From: Ignavibacteriales bacterium
GTDB taxonomy: Bacteria; Bacteroidota; Ignavibacteria; Ignavibacteriales; Ignavibacteriaceae
Length of the DNA: 11,826 nucleotides
Reading direction: 5' to 3'
Assembly (NCBI GenBank): GCA_003142915.1
Contig: PLNZ01000174.1
Span: forward strand, 7,742-19,567
A program made the position numbers and the translations under genes. This document shows positions 1-7,735 of the stretch, piece after piece; within the stretch, counting starts at the first letter, position 1; each line of letters begins with the position of its first letter. Below the pieces are notes generated by a model that had not been told where the DNA came from, ran no database searches, and saw only the letters and a program-made list of their open reading frames with translations.

Positions 1-1
1 T

Positions 2-82
2 CCAATACGTGCTCCTGCTCCAACTCCCGCACCTGCGAGAGTTAATAACAACAATAGCGGTCAGAAGAATGAGAAAAGATAA
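2..82 (+). CDS. C-terminal end of an unidentified protein (partial, Pro/Ala-rich tail)
   Basis: An open frame runs in from the left edge (frame 2) and stops at TAA 80-82. The 26 visible residues are a Pro/Ala-rich stretch (PIRAPAPTPAPAR) followed by an Asn-rich, then Lys/Glu/Arg-rich, hydrophilic end. This composition suggests a flexible tail rather than a folded domain. The start and most of the protein lie outside the window, so the family cannot be named. A good intrinsic terminator about 60 nt downstream supports this being a real gene end on the plus strand. Confidence 0.55.
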   Translation, partial: PIRAPAPTPAPARVNNNNSGQKNEKR

Positions 83-141
83 GCCTGAAGAATAAAGTTA
101 AAATAAATTTAGAATAATTGTAATTTCATCAGATATATTAA

Positions 142-182
142 AAAGCTCTGTGATTAAATAATCATAGAGCTTTAATTTTTTT
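142..182 (+). terminator. Rho-independent terminator of the left-edge gene
   Basis: A 14-bp stem (142-155 with 160-173, one G-T pair) closes a 4-nt loop AAAT. It is followed by AATTTTTTT. Stem plus T-tract is the classic intrinsic terminator for plus-strand transcription, and it separates the left-edge gene from the DUF4286 gene. Confidence 0.85.
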
Positions 183-249
183 AAAGCCAAGTCATAAAAT
201 CTGACGTGTTTAATCATTTCTATTAGGTTTTATTTAAAAATAATTTTAA

Positions 250-296
250 ATTCGATAGGCAGTATTAACTCAATTTTACACTTTTTTATATCGAAT
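250..296. repeat. 8-bp inverted repeat bracketing the -35 region (possible operator)
   Basis: ATTCGATA at 250-257 and its exact reverse complement TATCGAAT at 289-296 are separated by 31 nt. One arm lies upstream of the -35 element and the other sits between -35 and -10. This is a plausible repressor-site arrangement, but 8-bp repeats also occur by chance in AT-rich DNA, and no regulator gene is adjacent. Confidence 0.3.
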
Positions 297-303
297 CTAT
301 AAT
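275..303 (+). promoter_or_regulatory. Sigma-70-like promoter of the DUF4286 gene
   Basis: TTTACA (275-280) and a perfect TATAAT (298-303) are separated by exactly 17 nt. The predicted transcription start is near 309-311, only a few bases before the ATG at 314, so the mRNA would be almost leaderless. An inverted repeat, ATTCGATA (250-257) and TATCGAAT (289-296), brackets the -35 element, and its right arm lies just before the -10 element. Confidence 0.6.
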
Positions 304-313
304 TGATCACTTT

Positions 314-619
314 ATGATTATTTATATTATTACCACGACTGTTAAAAACGAATTAGAACAAGAATGGTTACAATGGGTAAAGGAAAAACGTATCCCCGAA
401 ATTTTAAACACTGGATTCTTTAAGAACCATCAAATTTATAAGGTAAAACTTCCTACAAATTTGGAGGGAGAAGTTACTTATATTGTACAATATGAGTGTG
501 AATCGATGGATAAGTATACGGCTTATGCTGAAAAAGATTACAAGAAACTTCAGGCAGAATATCCTTCAAAATTTATTGGGAAAGTGACTACAGCCCGTAC
601 CATAATGGAAAGTATGTAG
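314..619 (+). CDS. DUF4286 family protein
   Basis: This 101-residue protein matches, by memory of the family, DUF4286, a small uncharacterised family common in Bacteroidota and relatives. It begins MIIY and has the family pattern of an N-terminal beta strand, a helix with E-x-x-W (EWLQWVKEKRIPEIL), a Gly-Phe-Phe turn, and a central strand (TYIVQYE). A C-terminal helix follows, then a final strand (KFIGKVTTARTIME). The size is normal for the family, and the fold is probably a ferredoxin-like (dimeric alpha-beta barrel) domain. The start is supported because MIIY is the usual family N-terminus. No clear Shine-Dalgarno precedes it, consistent with the near-leaderless promoter. It has no signal peptide or membrane segment, so it is cytoplasmic. 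It appears to be monocistronic, and its function is unknown. Confidence 0.88.
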   Translation: MIIYIITTTVKNELEQEWLQWVKEKRIPEILNTGFFKNHQIYKVKLPTNLEGEVTYIVQYECESMDKYTAYAEKDYKKLQAEYPSKFIGKVTTARTIMESM

Positions 620-754
620 CCTTTCCATTTCATTTATTATTATACTCCATTTACTTCTTTCGCTAAAAAATTCAAAATATTTCTCAAATTGGAATAAATC
701 CTTTTAGAAAATTTAATTCTCGGCACAAACATTCTTTTTATTATACCTTCAATC

Positions 755-783
755 TTGAATGTTCCTGTCAAACTGCATATTTT
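755..783 (+). promoter_or_regulatory. Candidate promoter of the pepF gene
   Basis: TTGAAT (755-760) and TATTTT (778-783) have a 17-nt spacer and lie about 55 nt before the pepF ATG. Each box matches the sigma-70 consensus at 4 of 6 positions. The flanking DNA is very AT-rich, so this is only a candidate. The rest of the 620-838 gap holds no gene that I can see. Confidence 0.3.
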
Positions 784-838
784 TTATTTTTAAAAACAGA
801 ATAGTTATATTTAACTTTATAAAGGGAAAGACGGAGCT

Positions 839-2685
839 ATGCAGATTAATGAATTTTTGAATAAATTATTTTCCAATTCGGATAATGGTTCGGTTCTTTC
901 AAGAGGAAAAATAGAAGAAAAATACAAATGGGATCTTACGCATATATATGAAACCGATGCAAAATGGGAAGAAGATTTTAAATGGATTGAAAAAAATACC
1001 AGCCGGTACAAAAAATTTGAAGGAAAGCTTTCGCAAAATTTCGATATATTATTCGAGTGCTTAAAATTTGATGATTCAATCGGAATGGTGCTCGACAGGC
1101 TTAATCTATACGCTTCTCTTGCTAAAGACAGCGATATGAGAGTACAGATATATCAGGCAATGGATGAAAGGATTAGGAATCTGGTTTCAAAAGTTTCATC
1201 GGCAAGCTCATTTATCCGTCCCGAAATTTTATCTATTCCCCGTGATAAGTTAATAAAAGCTGTTGAAGGGAATATTGATCTAAAAATTTACAAGCATTAT
1301 TTAGAAGATATTATTAGAACCAAGGCCCATACGTTAAGTAAAGAAGAGGAAGAAATTTTAGCTTTGGCAAGCGAGACAAGTCAAATATCTTATGATGTAT
1401 TTTCCATATTTACAAATGCAGATATTAAATTCCCAATCATAAAAGATGCAAACGGAAATGATTTTGAAATCTCTCATGCGCGTTATTATTCCGCAATGTA
1501 TTCGCGTAACCGCAGTTTCAGGCAGCGAGCTTTTTTCAGCTACTGTAAACAATATAAAGATTACTCAAATACATTCTCAGTTCTATTTAACGGAAATTTA
1601 AAAACGCATATATTTTCTGCTAAAGCGCGTAAGTATGGTTCATCAAGAGAAGCTGCGCTTGACAGGAACAATATTCCTGTTCCCGTATATGATAATTTAA
1701 TTAAAACTGTCAATGAAAATTTAAAGCCACTGCATAGGTGGGCATCGTTGAAAAAGAAATTATTAAAAATTGATGAGCTTCATCCGTATGATTTGTATGC
1801 GCCTTTATTTCAAGCAGGTTCTGAAAGAAATTATAGCTTTGATGAAGCCGTAAAAATTGTTTTTAAAGCCCTTGAGTCAATGGGGAAAGAATATCTTGAA
1901 TCACTTCGAACGGCATTTGAAAACAGGTGGATAGATGTTTATGAAACGCAGGCAAAGAGAAGCGGCGCATATTCTTCCGGTACTACATTCGGTATTCATC
2001 CGTATGTTTTACTAAATTGGACGGGTTTACTGAATGATGTTTTTACATTAGCACATGAAATGGGGCATAATATGCATTCATATTACACGGGGCTAACTCA
2101 GCCTTATCCCTATGCAAATTATTCGATATTTCTTGCGGAAGTAGCCTCAACTTTTAATGAATCTTTGCTAATGGATTATTTAATAAATGATGCTTCTTCA
2201 AAAACAGAAAAGCTCAATTTGATTGAAAAATATTTAAGCAACATTACCTCAACTTTTTACAGGCAGGCAATGTTTGCAGAATTTGAATCATTGGTTTATG
2301 AAAAAACAGAAAAAGGAACTGCCTTCACACCTGATACCTTATGTAAAATATATAAGAACATATATCAAAAATACTGGGGCCGGAAATGGTTGTTGATAAA
2401 GAGGAAGAGTATACATGGGCAAGAGTTCCTCATTTCTATTATAATTTTTATGTCTATCAATACGCTACCGGTTTTGCAGCTTCTGAAGTTTTAATGAAAA
2501 AAGTAAAAGAAGAAGCTGAACCGGCTATTAGAAGATATTTAGTTTTCTTAAAAGCCGGAAGTTTTGATTATCCTATAGAAATTCTGAAATCGGCGGGTGT
2601 TGATATGAATTCATCCGAGCCGGTCATAGCCATTACCCGGAAAATGAACCAGCTTTTGCATGAAGTTGAATTATTAATTGAATAA
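839..2685 (+). pseudogene. pepF: Oligoendopeptidase F (peptidase M3B), interrupted by a -1 frameshift
   Basis: This is a cytoplasmic zinc metallopeptidase that, in this family, hydrolyses short oligopeptides. The N-terminal helical part begins near KYKWDLTHIYET. The catalytic motif H406-E407-M-G-H410 is followed by Y-rich HSYYTGLTQPYPYANYS and the third zinc ligand, probably E434 in the AEVAST segment. All catalytic residues are in the first frame. After YQKYWG (codon 514, 2378-2380) the family sequence continues in a different frame: PEMVVDKEEEYTWARVPHFY, then YNFYVYQYATGFAAS, ending at 2685. Adding one C to GGCCGG at 2379-2383 restores the canonical YWGPE junction and gives about 615 aa, a normal PepF length. 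Without it the first frame ends at 2494 as a 551-aa product lacking the C-terminal helices. Neither half has another stop, so the lesion is very recent or a sequence error. GGAG at 833-836 sits unusually close to the ATG; GGGA at 824-827 is better spaced. Confidence 0.88.
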
Positions 2686-3036
2686 AATTTGTGTTACATA
2701 TTCATATATTATGTGTGCAAAATAGTTTTTAAAATAAATCAAATTGGAGTATCAATATTTTTTCCTATCCATATTTTGTTAAATAACTATTTGATTGAGT
2801 TATTGAAATAAGACAGTATCCCGGACTGCGAAAAGATAACAATGAGGGCATAAATAAAAATGAAGAGTACTTAAGAATTAATATACAGGTTAATTTTTTG
2901 AACTAAATATTCTCCAAGCTGGAGATAGGGGTAAATCCCTTTATCAAAATTCATTTCAAACAATGTGTAAAATAATTTATTTTATTGGTTATAATTTTAA
3001 CTATTATTTATTTCTTAATTATCATTTTTAAGAGTT
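2686..3036. other. Intergenic region between pepF and the S9 peptidase gene
   Basis: No convincing gene lies in these 351 bases. There is a weak 7-bp hairpin (AATAACT 2782-2788 with AGTTATT 2798-2804) without a T-tract, and a pair of adjoining small hairpins at 2911-2940 described separately. A TATAAT box (2990-2995) about 40 nt before the next ATG could be a -10 element, but I see no good -35 element at the right distance. Confidence 0.5.
2911..2940. repeat. Two adjoining small hairpins upstream of the S9 peptidase gene
   Basis: TCTCCA-AGC-TGGAGA (2911-2925) is a perfect 6-bp stem with a 3-nt loop. It is followed directly by AGGG-GTAAAT-CCCT (2927-2940). They stand out as a GC-richer island in an AT-rich gap. 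There is no T-tract after them, so they do not look like a standard terminator. They could be an untranslated-leader or operator element, or a decayed repeat. Confidence 0.35.
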
Positions 3037-5121
3037 ATGAAAAAATATATTATCCTCGTCGCTGCTGTATTAATTTTTATTCCGTCATCTTTTCCACAGA
3101 AAAAAGCTTTTACTATTGCAGATCTTTATAGAATTAAAAATGTAAGCGCACCGGCCATATCGCCAGATGGCTCGCTTGTTACATTCACACTTTCCGAGTC
3201 TGATCTTTCTAAAGGAAAGACTAAAACGGACATATATGTAATGAAACCGGATGGGACCGATATAAAAGACATAACAAGTAAGGATAAAAATGATTACAAC
3301 CCGGCCTGGTCTGCTGACAGCAAAAGTATCTATTTTATTTCTGATAAAACAGGAACTCCGGAATTATTTTATTACAGCTTCGCCGATGATAGCGCTTCGC
3401 AAATTACAAATATTTCAACTGGTGTAGATGATCCTGTAATTTCGCCAAACGGTGAGTTTGTTGCTTTCTCTACAGATATTTACCCTGAGTGCGGTGCCGA
3501 TGATAATTGTAACAGGATAACCGACTCGGCAGCTTCAAACGGCCCTATCCAGGCTTATGTTGCCGATCATCTCCTGTTCAGGCACTGGACTGATTATTCA
3601 TCGGGAAAATACACTCATATTTTTATCTATGATTTAAAAAATAAAACCTACAAAGATTTAACACCGGGTAAATTTACCTCCCCCACTTTTATGCTTGGCG
3701 GCGGAATAGGTTATAACTTTTCCTCTGACGGCAAAGAACTTTGTTATGTATCCGATCATGAACAGCATCCTGAAGCAACAACAAATGCGGATTTGTGGAT
3801 TGTGCCTGTAATCGGAGGCTATGCGGTTAATATTACTGCGGAAAACAAAGCATGGGACGGAAACCCGATATATTCACCCGATGGAAAATATATTGCATAC
3901 AGAACTCAGAAAATTCCTAATTATGAATCGGATAAATTCAGAATAGCCCTGTTTGATAGAACAACAAAGGAGACAAAAATAATAACCGAAAGCTTTGACA
4001 ACTGGATAACTGATTTTGTATGGAACTATGATTCAAAAACAATTTACTTTACCGGCGATGTGAAAGGATATTCTCCTATTTATAAAATTGATATTGCTTC
4101 AAATAAAATAACCGAAATGACAGGACAAAAATCAGTTTTGGGATTTGATATTTCGCCCAATGGAAAATTTATCTATTATATGGCAAGAGCGGTAGATAAC
4201 CCGGGTGAAATTTATCTTCTGAATTTGACAAACGATTTAGCAATGCAGTTAACGGAGTTTAATAAAAAATTCCTTGAAGAAGTTGATGTAAGACCTGCAG
4301 AGAAGATGTGGGTTAAGGGCGCAGGCGGAAAAAATGTTGAAGTATTTATTGTAAAGCCGCATAACTTTGATCCAAATAAAAAATATCCTTTGATATTAAA
4401 TGTTCACGGCGGACCGCAGGGGCAATGGATGGATTCTTTCCGCGGTGACTGGCAGGTATATCCAGGTTCAGGTTATGTTGTTGCATTCCCCAATCCGCAT
4501 GGCTCTACAGGTTACGGACAGGAATATACTGCCGAGATTTCTACCGACTGGGGAGGGCTTGTGTTTGATGACCTTATGAAAATAACCGACACGCTGGAAA
4601 CACTTCCTTATGTAGACAAAAACAGAATGGGCGCTATGGGTTGGTCTTATGGCGGATACATGATGAATTGGTTCCAGGCAAAAACAAAAAGATTTAAGTG
4701 CCTTGCTTCTATGATGGGATTGTTTAACCTTACATCTATGTGGGGAGCAACAGAAGAATTATGGTTTCCAAATTGGGATTTAAAAGGTCAGCCTTGGAAC
4801 TCGGAATTATATTCCAAATGGTCACCATCCAATTATGTGAAGGATTTTTCTACCCCAACATTAATTATTACTGGCGAAAAAGATTACAGAGTTCCTTATA
4901 CACAAGGTCTTGAATATTTCTCAACACTTCAGACTCTCGGGATAGATTCAAGATTAATTATATTTAAAAATGATGGGCACTGGCCAAGTAATGTAAAATC
5001 AATGCCGCTTTATTATGACGCTCACTTGGACTGGTTCCACAAATATTTGGGCGGCGATCCTGCGCCTTATGATGTAAATGAAATGGTAAAGAATTTAAGT
5101 TTTAAAGAGGGGAAAGAGTAA
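3037..5121 (+). CDS. Secreted S9 family serine peptidase, DPP5-like (prolyl oligopeptidase family)
   Basis: This 694-aa protein has an N-terminal signal peptide (KK, then a hydrophobic run to about residue 18, then SSFPQ), so it is exported, probably to the periplasm or cell surface. Residues about 25-430 form a beta-propeller with repeated WD40-like/TolB-like blades (SPDGSLVTFTLS, SADSKSIYFISD, SPDGKYIAYRTQ, SPNGKFIYYMAR). Residues about 470-690 are the alpha/beta-hydrolase peptidase domain. The catalytic triad is S537 in GWSYGG, D616 in TGEKDYRVP and H648 in DGHWPS; NVHGGPQG gives the oxyanion region. The segment ATEELWFPNWDLKGQPW closely resembles the corresponding segment of Bacteroidetes dipeptidyl-peptidase 5 as I recall it. 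Likely role: releasing dipeptides from oligopeptides during peptide scavenging; exact specificity cannot be read from sequence. It is a stand-alone gene, full length for the family. The start is fixed by the signal peptide, and the Shine-Dalgarno (AAGAG) is weak. Confidence 0.92.
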   Translation: MKKYIILVAAVLIFIPSSFPQKKAFTIADLYRIKNVSAPAISPDGSLVTFTLSESDLSKGKTKTDIYVMKPDGTDIKDITSKDKNDYNPAWSADSKSIYFISDKTGTPELFYYSFADDSASQITNISTGVDDPVISPNGEFVAFSTDIYPECGADDNCNRITDSAASNGPIQAYVADHLLFRHWTDYSSGKYTHIFIYDLKNKTYKDLTPGKFTSPTFMLGGGIGYNFSSDGKELCYVSDHEQHPEATTNADLWIVPVIGGYAVNITAENKAWDGNPIYSPDGKYIAYRTQKIPNYESDKFRIALFDRTTKETKIITESFDNWITDFVWNYDSKTIYFTGDVKGYSPIYKIDIASNKITEMTGQKSVLGFDISPNGKFIYYMARAVDNPGEIYLLNLTNDLAMQLTEFNKKFLEEVDVRPAEKMWVKGAGGKNVEVFIVKPHNFDPNKKYPLILNVHGGPQGQWMDSFRGDWQVYPGSGYVVAFPNPHGSTGYGQEYTAEISTDWGGLVFDDLMKITDTLETLPYVDKNRMGAMGWSYGGYMMNWFQAKTKRFKCLASMMGLFNLTSMWGATEELWFPNWDLKGQPWNSELYSKWSPSNYVKDFSTPTLIITGEKDYRVPYTQGLEYFSTLQTLGIDSRLIIFKNDGHWPSNVKSMPLYYDAHLDWFHKYLGGDPAPYDVNEMVKNLSFKEGKE

Positions 5122-5418
5122 TAATTCCTGTTTTTTACTAAACGAGACAATAAAATCAGGAAATAAAGTTTATTGTTACCCTTTACTTGAATGGCAGTAA
5201 AAAGATTACATACCGAGGATTATTAATGGAGTGGTTATTTTCAAGATACAACTATTGTTATAATGATGATATTATTTTGCATATTTAGTATCACTTATTT
5301 TTGTATGCCAGATTATAATACCATTTAACTTTTCGCACAAGTGAAAAAACGATTAGTCCTTTCTTAAAAATTAAATAAGAAAATATTATTTTATTATAGA
5401 AATCTTTTGTTGCCCATA
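5122..5418. other. Intergenic region between convergent genes
   Basis: No supported gene lies in these 297 bases between the plus-strand peptidase and the minus-strand membrane protein. An interrupted hairpin (TTCCTG 5125-5130 with CAGGAA 5157-5162, extended by TTTT/AAAA around one bulged base) follows the peptidase stop and may end its transcript, but it lacks a T-tract. A 7-bp hairpin (TTTCTTA 5360-5366 with TAAGAAA 5376-5382) lies beyond the end of the minus-strand gene and could act as a weak terminator. Both are low confidence. Confidence 0.4.
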
Positions 5419-6015
5419 TCAATACAATTTTATTTTATGCATTGGTTCAAAATTGCTGCTTGAATAATAATCATACATATTAAAAACCTGGGACTGCCTT
5501 AGAGCATTGAAATTTTGAGGAGCTGCCGTAACCGGCTGCAATCTTTCTATAATGGATTTTCTTGGAGCCATTGAATTATTATCTTCATTTAATATTTTGA
5601 ATCGCTGTCCAAATAAGCGCGGCTGATGCTTCTGATATACTAACATCGGCTGGTTTTCATACTGCATATTTTTATTTTGTATGTTTTGATATTGATCGTT
5701 TTCGTGCTGTAAATTATCATATTGTTGGCTTTCAAACGGTACATTTATCATTTGTTGGCTTTCAATAGGTGTATATATTATTTGTTCATTTTCAACCGGT
5801 TCATTTATCATTTGTATGTTTTCATATTGTCCCGGGCTAAATTGTTTTTCAGCTTTAGAAGGCTTTACGGAAAACGTCTGCGTTGGAACTTTTGTATAAG
5901 GCTTTTTTCTTTTTCTATCTTTTAATTTATAAATTAAATAAGATGAGATAACTATTAAAGTAGCAACTAATGCAAATATTTTAATAGAGAAAATAATAAT
6001 CTGTAATAATTCCAT
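5419..6015 (-). CDS. Hypothetical membrane-anchored protein with six tandem decapeptide repeats
   Basis: I do not recognise this 198-aa protein. Residues about 5-29 are one strongly hydrophobic helix followed by a basic patch (KLKDRKRKKPY). By the positive-inside rule this gives a short N-terminus outside and the bulk of the protein in the cytoplasm, although an uncleaved signal anchor is not fully excluded. Residues 63-122 are six tandem 10-residue repeats of the pattern [P/Q]-x-[E/K]-[N/S]-x-Q-[M/I/Y]-x-[N/Y]-x, such as PVENEQIIYT and PIESQQMINV. The remaining 76 residues are hydrophilic, rich in Gln, Asn and Tyr, and end in HKIKLY. Repeats and tail look disordered. It is the only clear minus-strand gene here, convergent with the peptidase gene and divergent from the HU operon. 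The clean repeat periodicity in this frame supports coding. A complementary 67-aa plus-strand frame (5722-5925) is a by-product of the same repeats. Confidence 0.7.
   Translation of the reverse strand: MELLQIIIFSIKIFALVATLIVISSYLIYKLKDRKRKKPYTKVPTQTFSVKPSKAEKQFSPGQYENIQMINEPVENEQIIYTPIESQQMINVPFESQQYDNLQHENDQYQNIQNKNMQYENQPMLVYQKHQPRLFGQRFKILNEDNNSMAPRKSIIERLQPVTAAPQNFNALRQSQVFNMYDYYSSSNFEPMHKIKLY
5650..5829 (-). repeat. Six-copy 30-bp tandem repeat inside the membrane-protein gene
   Basis: The decapeptide repeat is also visible in the DNA. TTGTTGGCTTTCAA occurs at 5722-5735 and again at 5752-5765, exactly 30 bp apart, and TTATCATTTGT recurs 60 bp apart near 5745 and 5805. The outer copies are more diverged than the middle ones, as expected from expansion by duplication followed by drift. 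Because 30 is a multiple of three, copy-number change would keep the frame. Confidence 0.75.
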
Positions 6016-6483
6016 GATCTTAATCCATAATTTTTATATTGAGAGAACAAGTTCTATACCATCTATAATTATCAGGTTCCGAAGTAATAAAAAATTGTAT
6101 TGGATGGGTTGAGTGAAATTGAATAAGAGATGCAAAAACTGTAATATTAGTTAAAATTAAGGCTTTTTAGGGTTTATTTTAAAAGGAATTAATAACTGAC
6201 TTAAAGAAAAATTTTACTAGCGGCATCAAAAACCTTTAATATCTTTATTCATGAATAAGTTGATAATCTATTTTTTTTGAGATAAATATATCATTATGAG
6301 ACGCTGAGTTAGCAAGGAAAAGTTCTAATATAAAGGTTATAGTAATTATTTTGTATTGTGATGTCAATTCCACAAAATATTTGATTTTCTTTTTAATGTT
6401 TGATAATTTAATTGTTGGAATTACAAAGGTTTAAACTAGAGGTTTATAATTATAATCTTCAATAAAATGGATAGGGTAAAATT
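6016..6483. other. Long divergent intergenic region before the HU operon
   Basis: These 468 bases separate the minus-strand membrane-protein gene from the HU operon and should hold promoters for both. I see no ORF or recognisable structured RNA. A 7-bp inverted repeat (ATTTTGT 6348-6354 with ACAAAAT 6372-6378) is the only other symmetry I noticed. The probable HU promoter is listed separately. No confident promoter for the minus-strand gene could be chosen among several AT-rich candidates. Confidence 0.45.
6421..6456 (+). promoter_or_regulatory. Candidate promoter of the HU operon with doubled TATAAT
   Basis: Two perfect TATAAT hexamers stand directly end to end (6445-6450 and 6451-6456). 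TTACAA at 6421-6426 is a weak -35 match (3 of 6), 18 nt before the first. The predicted leader is about 20-30 nt and includes a Shine-Dalgarno-like AGGG (6473-6476) 7 nt before the ATG at 6484. Confidence 0.45.
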
Positions 6484-6786
6484 ATGACAAAGGCAGATAT
6501 TGTTGATAAAGTAGCTACAGGAACAGGACTAACTAAATTGGAAACAGAAGCTATAATTGAAGGATTTTTTAAAACTGTTATTGAGGCTCTTAAAGAGGGC
6601 AAAGGTATAGAAATAAGAGGATTCGGAAGTTATAAGGTTAAGAAGAAAAATGCGCGCCAGGCAAGAAATCCTAAATCTGGAGAATCTGTTTTCGTTCCGG
6701 AGCACTATGTCCCGACATTTAAGTTTTCTAAGGATTTTAAAGAATTAGTAGATGTAGGAATGAAAGAGTCGAAAAAGAATGTTTAA
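6484..6786 (+). CDS. HU/IHF family nucleoid DNA-binding protein
   Basis: This 100-aa protein belongs to the bacterial HU/IHF family, which bends and compacts DNA as a dimer. The N-terminal helix-turn-helix dimerisation part is residues 1-40 (TKADIVDKVATGTGLTKLE). The core strand motif IRGFGSYKVKKKNARQARNP then leads into the beta-arm. The arm tip carries R61-N62-P63, where the proline is the residue known to intercalate into DNA. A final helix follows (FSKDFKELVD), with a short lysine-containing extension to residue 100. Length is slightly above the usual 90-95. The spacing of AGGG to the ATG and the match from residue 1 support the start. It is the first gene of an apparent operon; its last 8 nt overlap the start of the zinc-ribbon TPR gene. 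HU, IHF-alpha and IHF-beta cannot be separated safely by eye, so no symbol is given. Confidence 0.93.
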   Translation: MTKADIVDKVATGTGLTKLETEAIIEGFFKTVIEALKEGKGIEIRGFGSYKVKKKNARQARNPKSGESVFVPEHYVPTFKFSKDFKELVDVGMKESKKNV

Positions 6787-7735
6787 ATTTTGTCCTAAGT
6801 GTGGTTACAAATTAGTTCATGAATTTAAGTTTTGTCCAGAATGTGGTTTTGAATTAGAAAAAATTAGGAATGATAAAAGTGCTGAAGATCAGATATCCAT
6901 TCAGGCATTAAAAGAAACCGGATTTGTTGAAAAAAAAATTTGTGATAACTGCGGGGAAGAAAACGACGTAGAAAATATTATTTGTTCCGGCTGCGGCGTT
7001 AGACTTACAGGGATAACAACAGGTAAATTTGAAGCAAATTCAATCGGCCAGCAGGAAAATGTTTCTCGAAATGTGAAGTCCAAACCAGTTATTAAACCCG
7101 GCAATTCCAAAAATAATAAAAGCGAATCAAAGACCAGCACTAATGCTAAAATAAAAAGTTTGAACAAAGCTAAAACCATAACTATCATTGCCGTTGGAGT
7201 ATGTATTGCTTTTGTAATTTTAATTTTTTCAGGCCTACTTAATTCTATAATTGTTCCAGGGAACACTGCGAATACAAATACAAATCAAAATTCCGGTGTT
7301 GATTTAAGCAGCATTCAAAAGATTAATGATCTTGAATCGGTTGTAAAAAATAATCCACTTGATACAACATCAATTTTGGAGTTAGCTCAATTAAAAAATG
7401 ATGCCGGTATGTTTGAGCAAGCTATTGCGAATTATAAACAATATTTATCTTTGGTTCCAAAAGATGCTAATGCAAGAATAGATATGGGTATTTGTTATTA
7501 TAATTTACAAAATTATGATACTGCTATAAACGAGATGGAACGAGCGTTAAAGTATAATCCTAATCATCAGATTGGCAATTTAGACTTAGGTATTGTAAAT
7601 TTGGCGGCTGGAAAAATGGAAAAATCTAAGGAATGGCTAAAGAAAACCATTGAAATAGACCCGAATTCAAAATCTGGTAAAAAAGCTCAGCAGCTATTGA
7701 GTTCACATAATAATCAAATAAATGGAGGTAAGTAA
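6779..7735 (+). CDS. Zinc-ribbon / transmembrane / TPR protein of unknown function
   Basis: This 318-aa protein has four parts. Two zinc ribbons open it, with C5-x2-C8/C19-x2-C22 and C55-x2-C58/C69-x2-C72, each ending CPECG- or CSGCG-like. A polar Lys/Asn/Ser-rich linker spans about residues 85-130. One membrane helix lies at about 134-154 (TITIIAVGVCIAFVILIFSG). A C-terminal TPR domain covers about 180-312, with at least three repeats such as AQLKNDAGMFEQAIANYKQY, GICYYNLQNYDTAINEMERA and DLGIVNLAAGKMEKSKEWL. Basic residues before the helix suggest the zinc ribbons are cytoplasmic and the TPRs are on the outer face of the inner membrane. Such double zinc-ribbon plus TPR proteins are scattered in Bacteroidota-like genomes without a known role; assembly scaffolding is a reasonable guess only. 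The ATG overlaps the HU gene by 8 nt, and the stop overlaps the next ATG by 1 nt, so all three are probably translated from one mRNA. Confidence 0.85.
   Translation: MFKFCPKCGYKLVHEFKFCPECGFELEKIRNDKSAEDQISIQALKETGFVEKKICDNCGEENDVENIICSGCGVRLTGITTGKFEANSIGQQENVSRNVKSKPVIKPGNSKNNKSESKTSTNAKIKSLNKAKTITIIAVGVCIAFVILIFSGLLNSIIVPGNTANTNTNQNSGVDLSSIQKINDLESVVKNNPLDTTSILELAQLKNDAGMFEQAIANYKQYLSLVPKDANARIDMGICYYNLQNYDTAINEMERALKYNPNHQIGNLDLGIVNLAAGKMEKSKEWLKKTIEIDPNSKSGKKAQQLLSSHNNQINGGK

Noticed and set aside
5226..5288. 20-codon ORF (MEWLFSRYNYCYNDDIILHI) with GAGGA 7 nt upstream of the ATG
   Set aside because: The ribosome-binding site is good, but the peptide resembles nothing I know, composition is that of surrounding AT-rich DNA, and short ORFs like this arise by chance. 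Conservation would be needed.
5722..5925. 67-aa plus-strand ORF with repeated FKRYIYHLLAFNRCIYYL-type segments
   Set aside because: It is the complement of the decapeptide repeats of the minus-strand gene, so its repetition is a by-product. It has no family match.
6348..6378. 7-bp inverted repeat ATTTTGT/ACAAAAT in the gap before the HU gene
   Set aside because: Short, A/T-rich and with a 17-nt loop; expected by chance in DNA of this composition, with no T-tract or position that suggests function.
6901..7266. 121-aa minus-strand ORF with hydrophobic segments
   Set aside because: It lies wholly antisense to the zinc-ribbon/TPR gene, whose cysteines, membrane helix and TPRs are clear. The hydrophobicity comes from reading the linker and membrane helix backwards.
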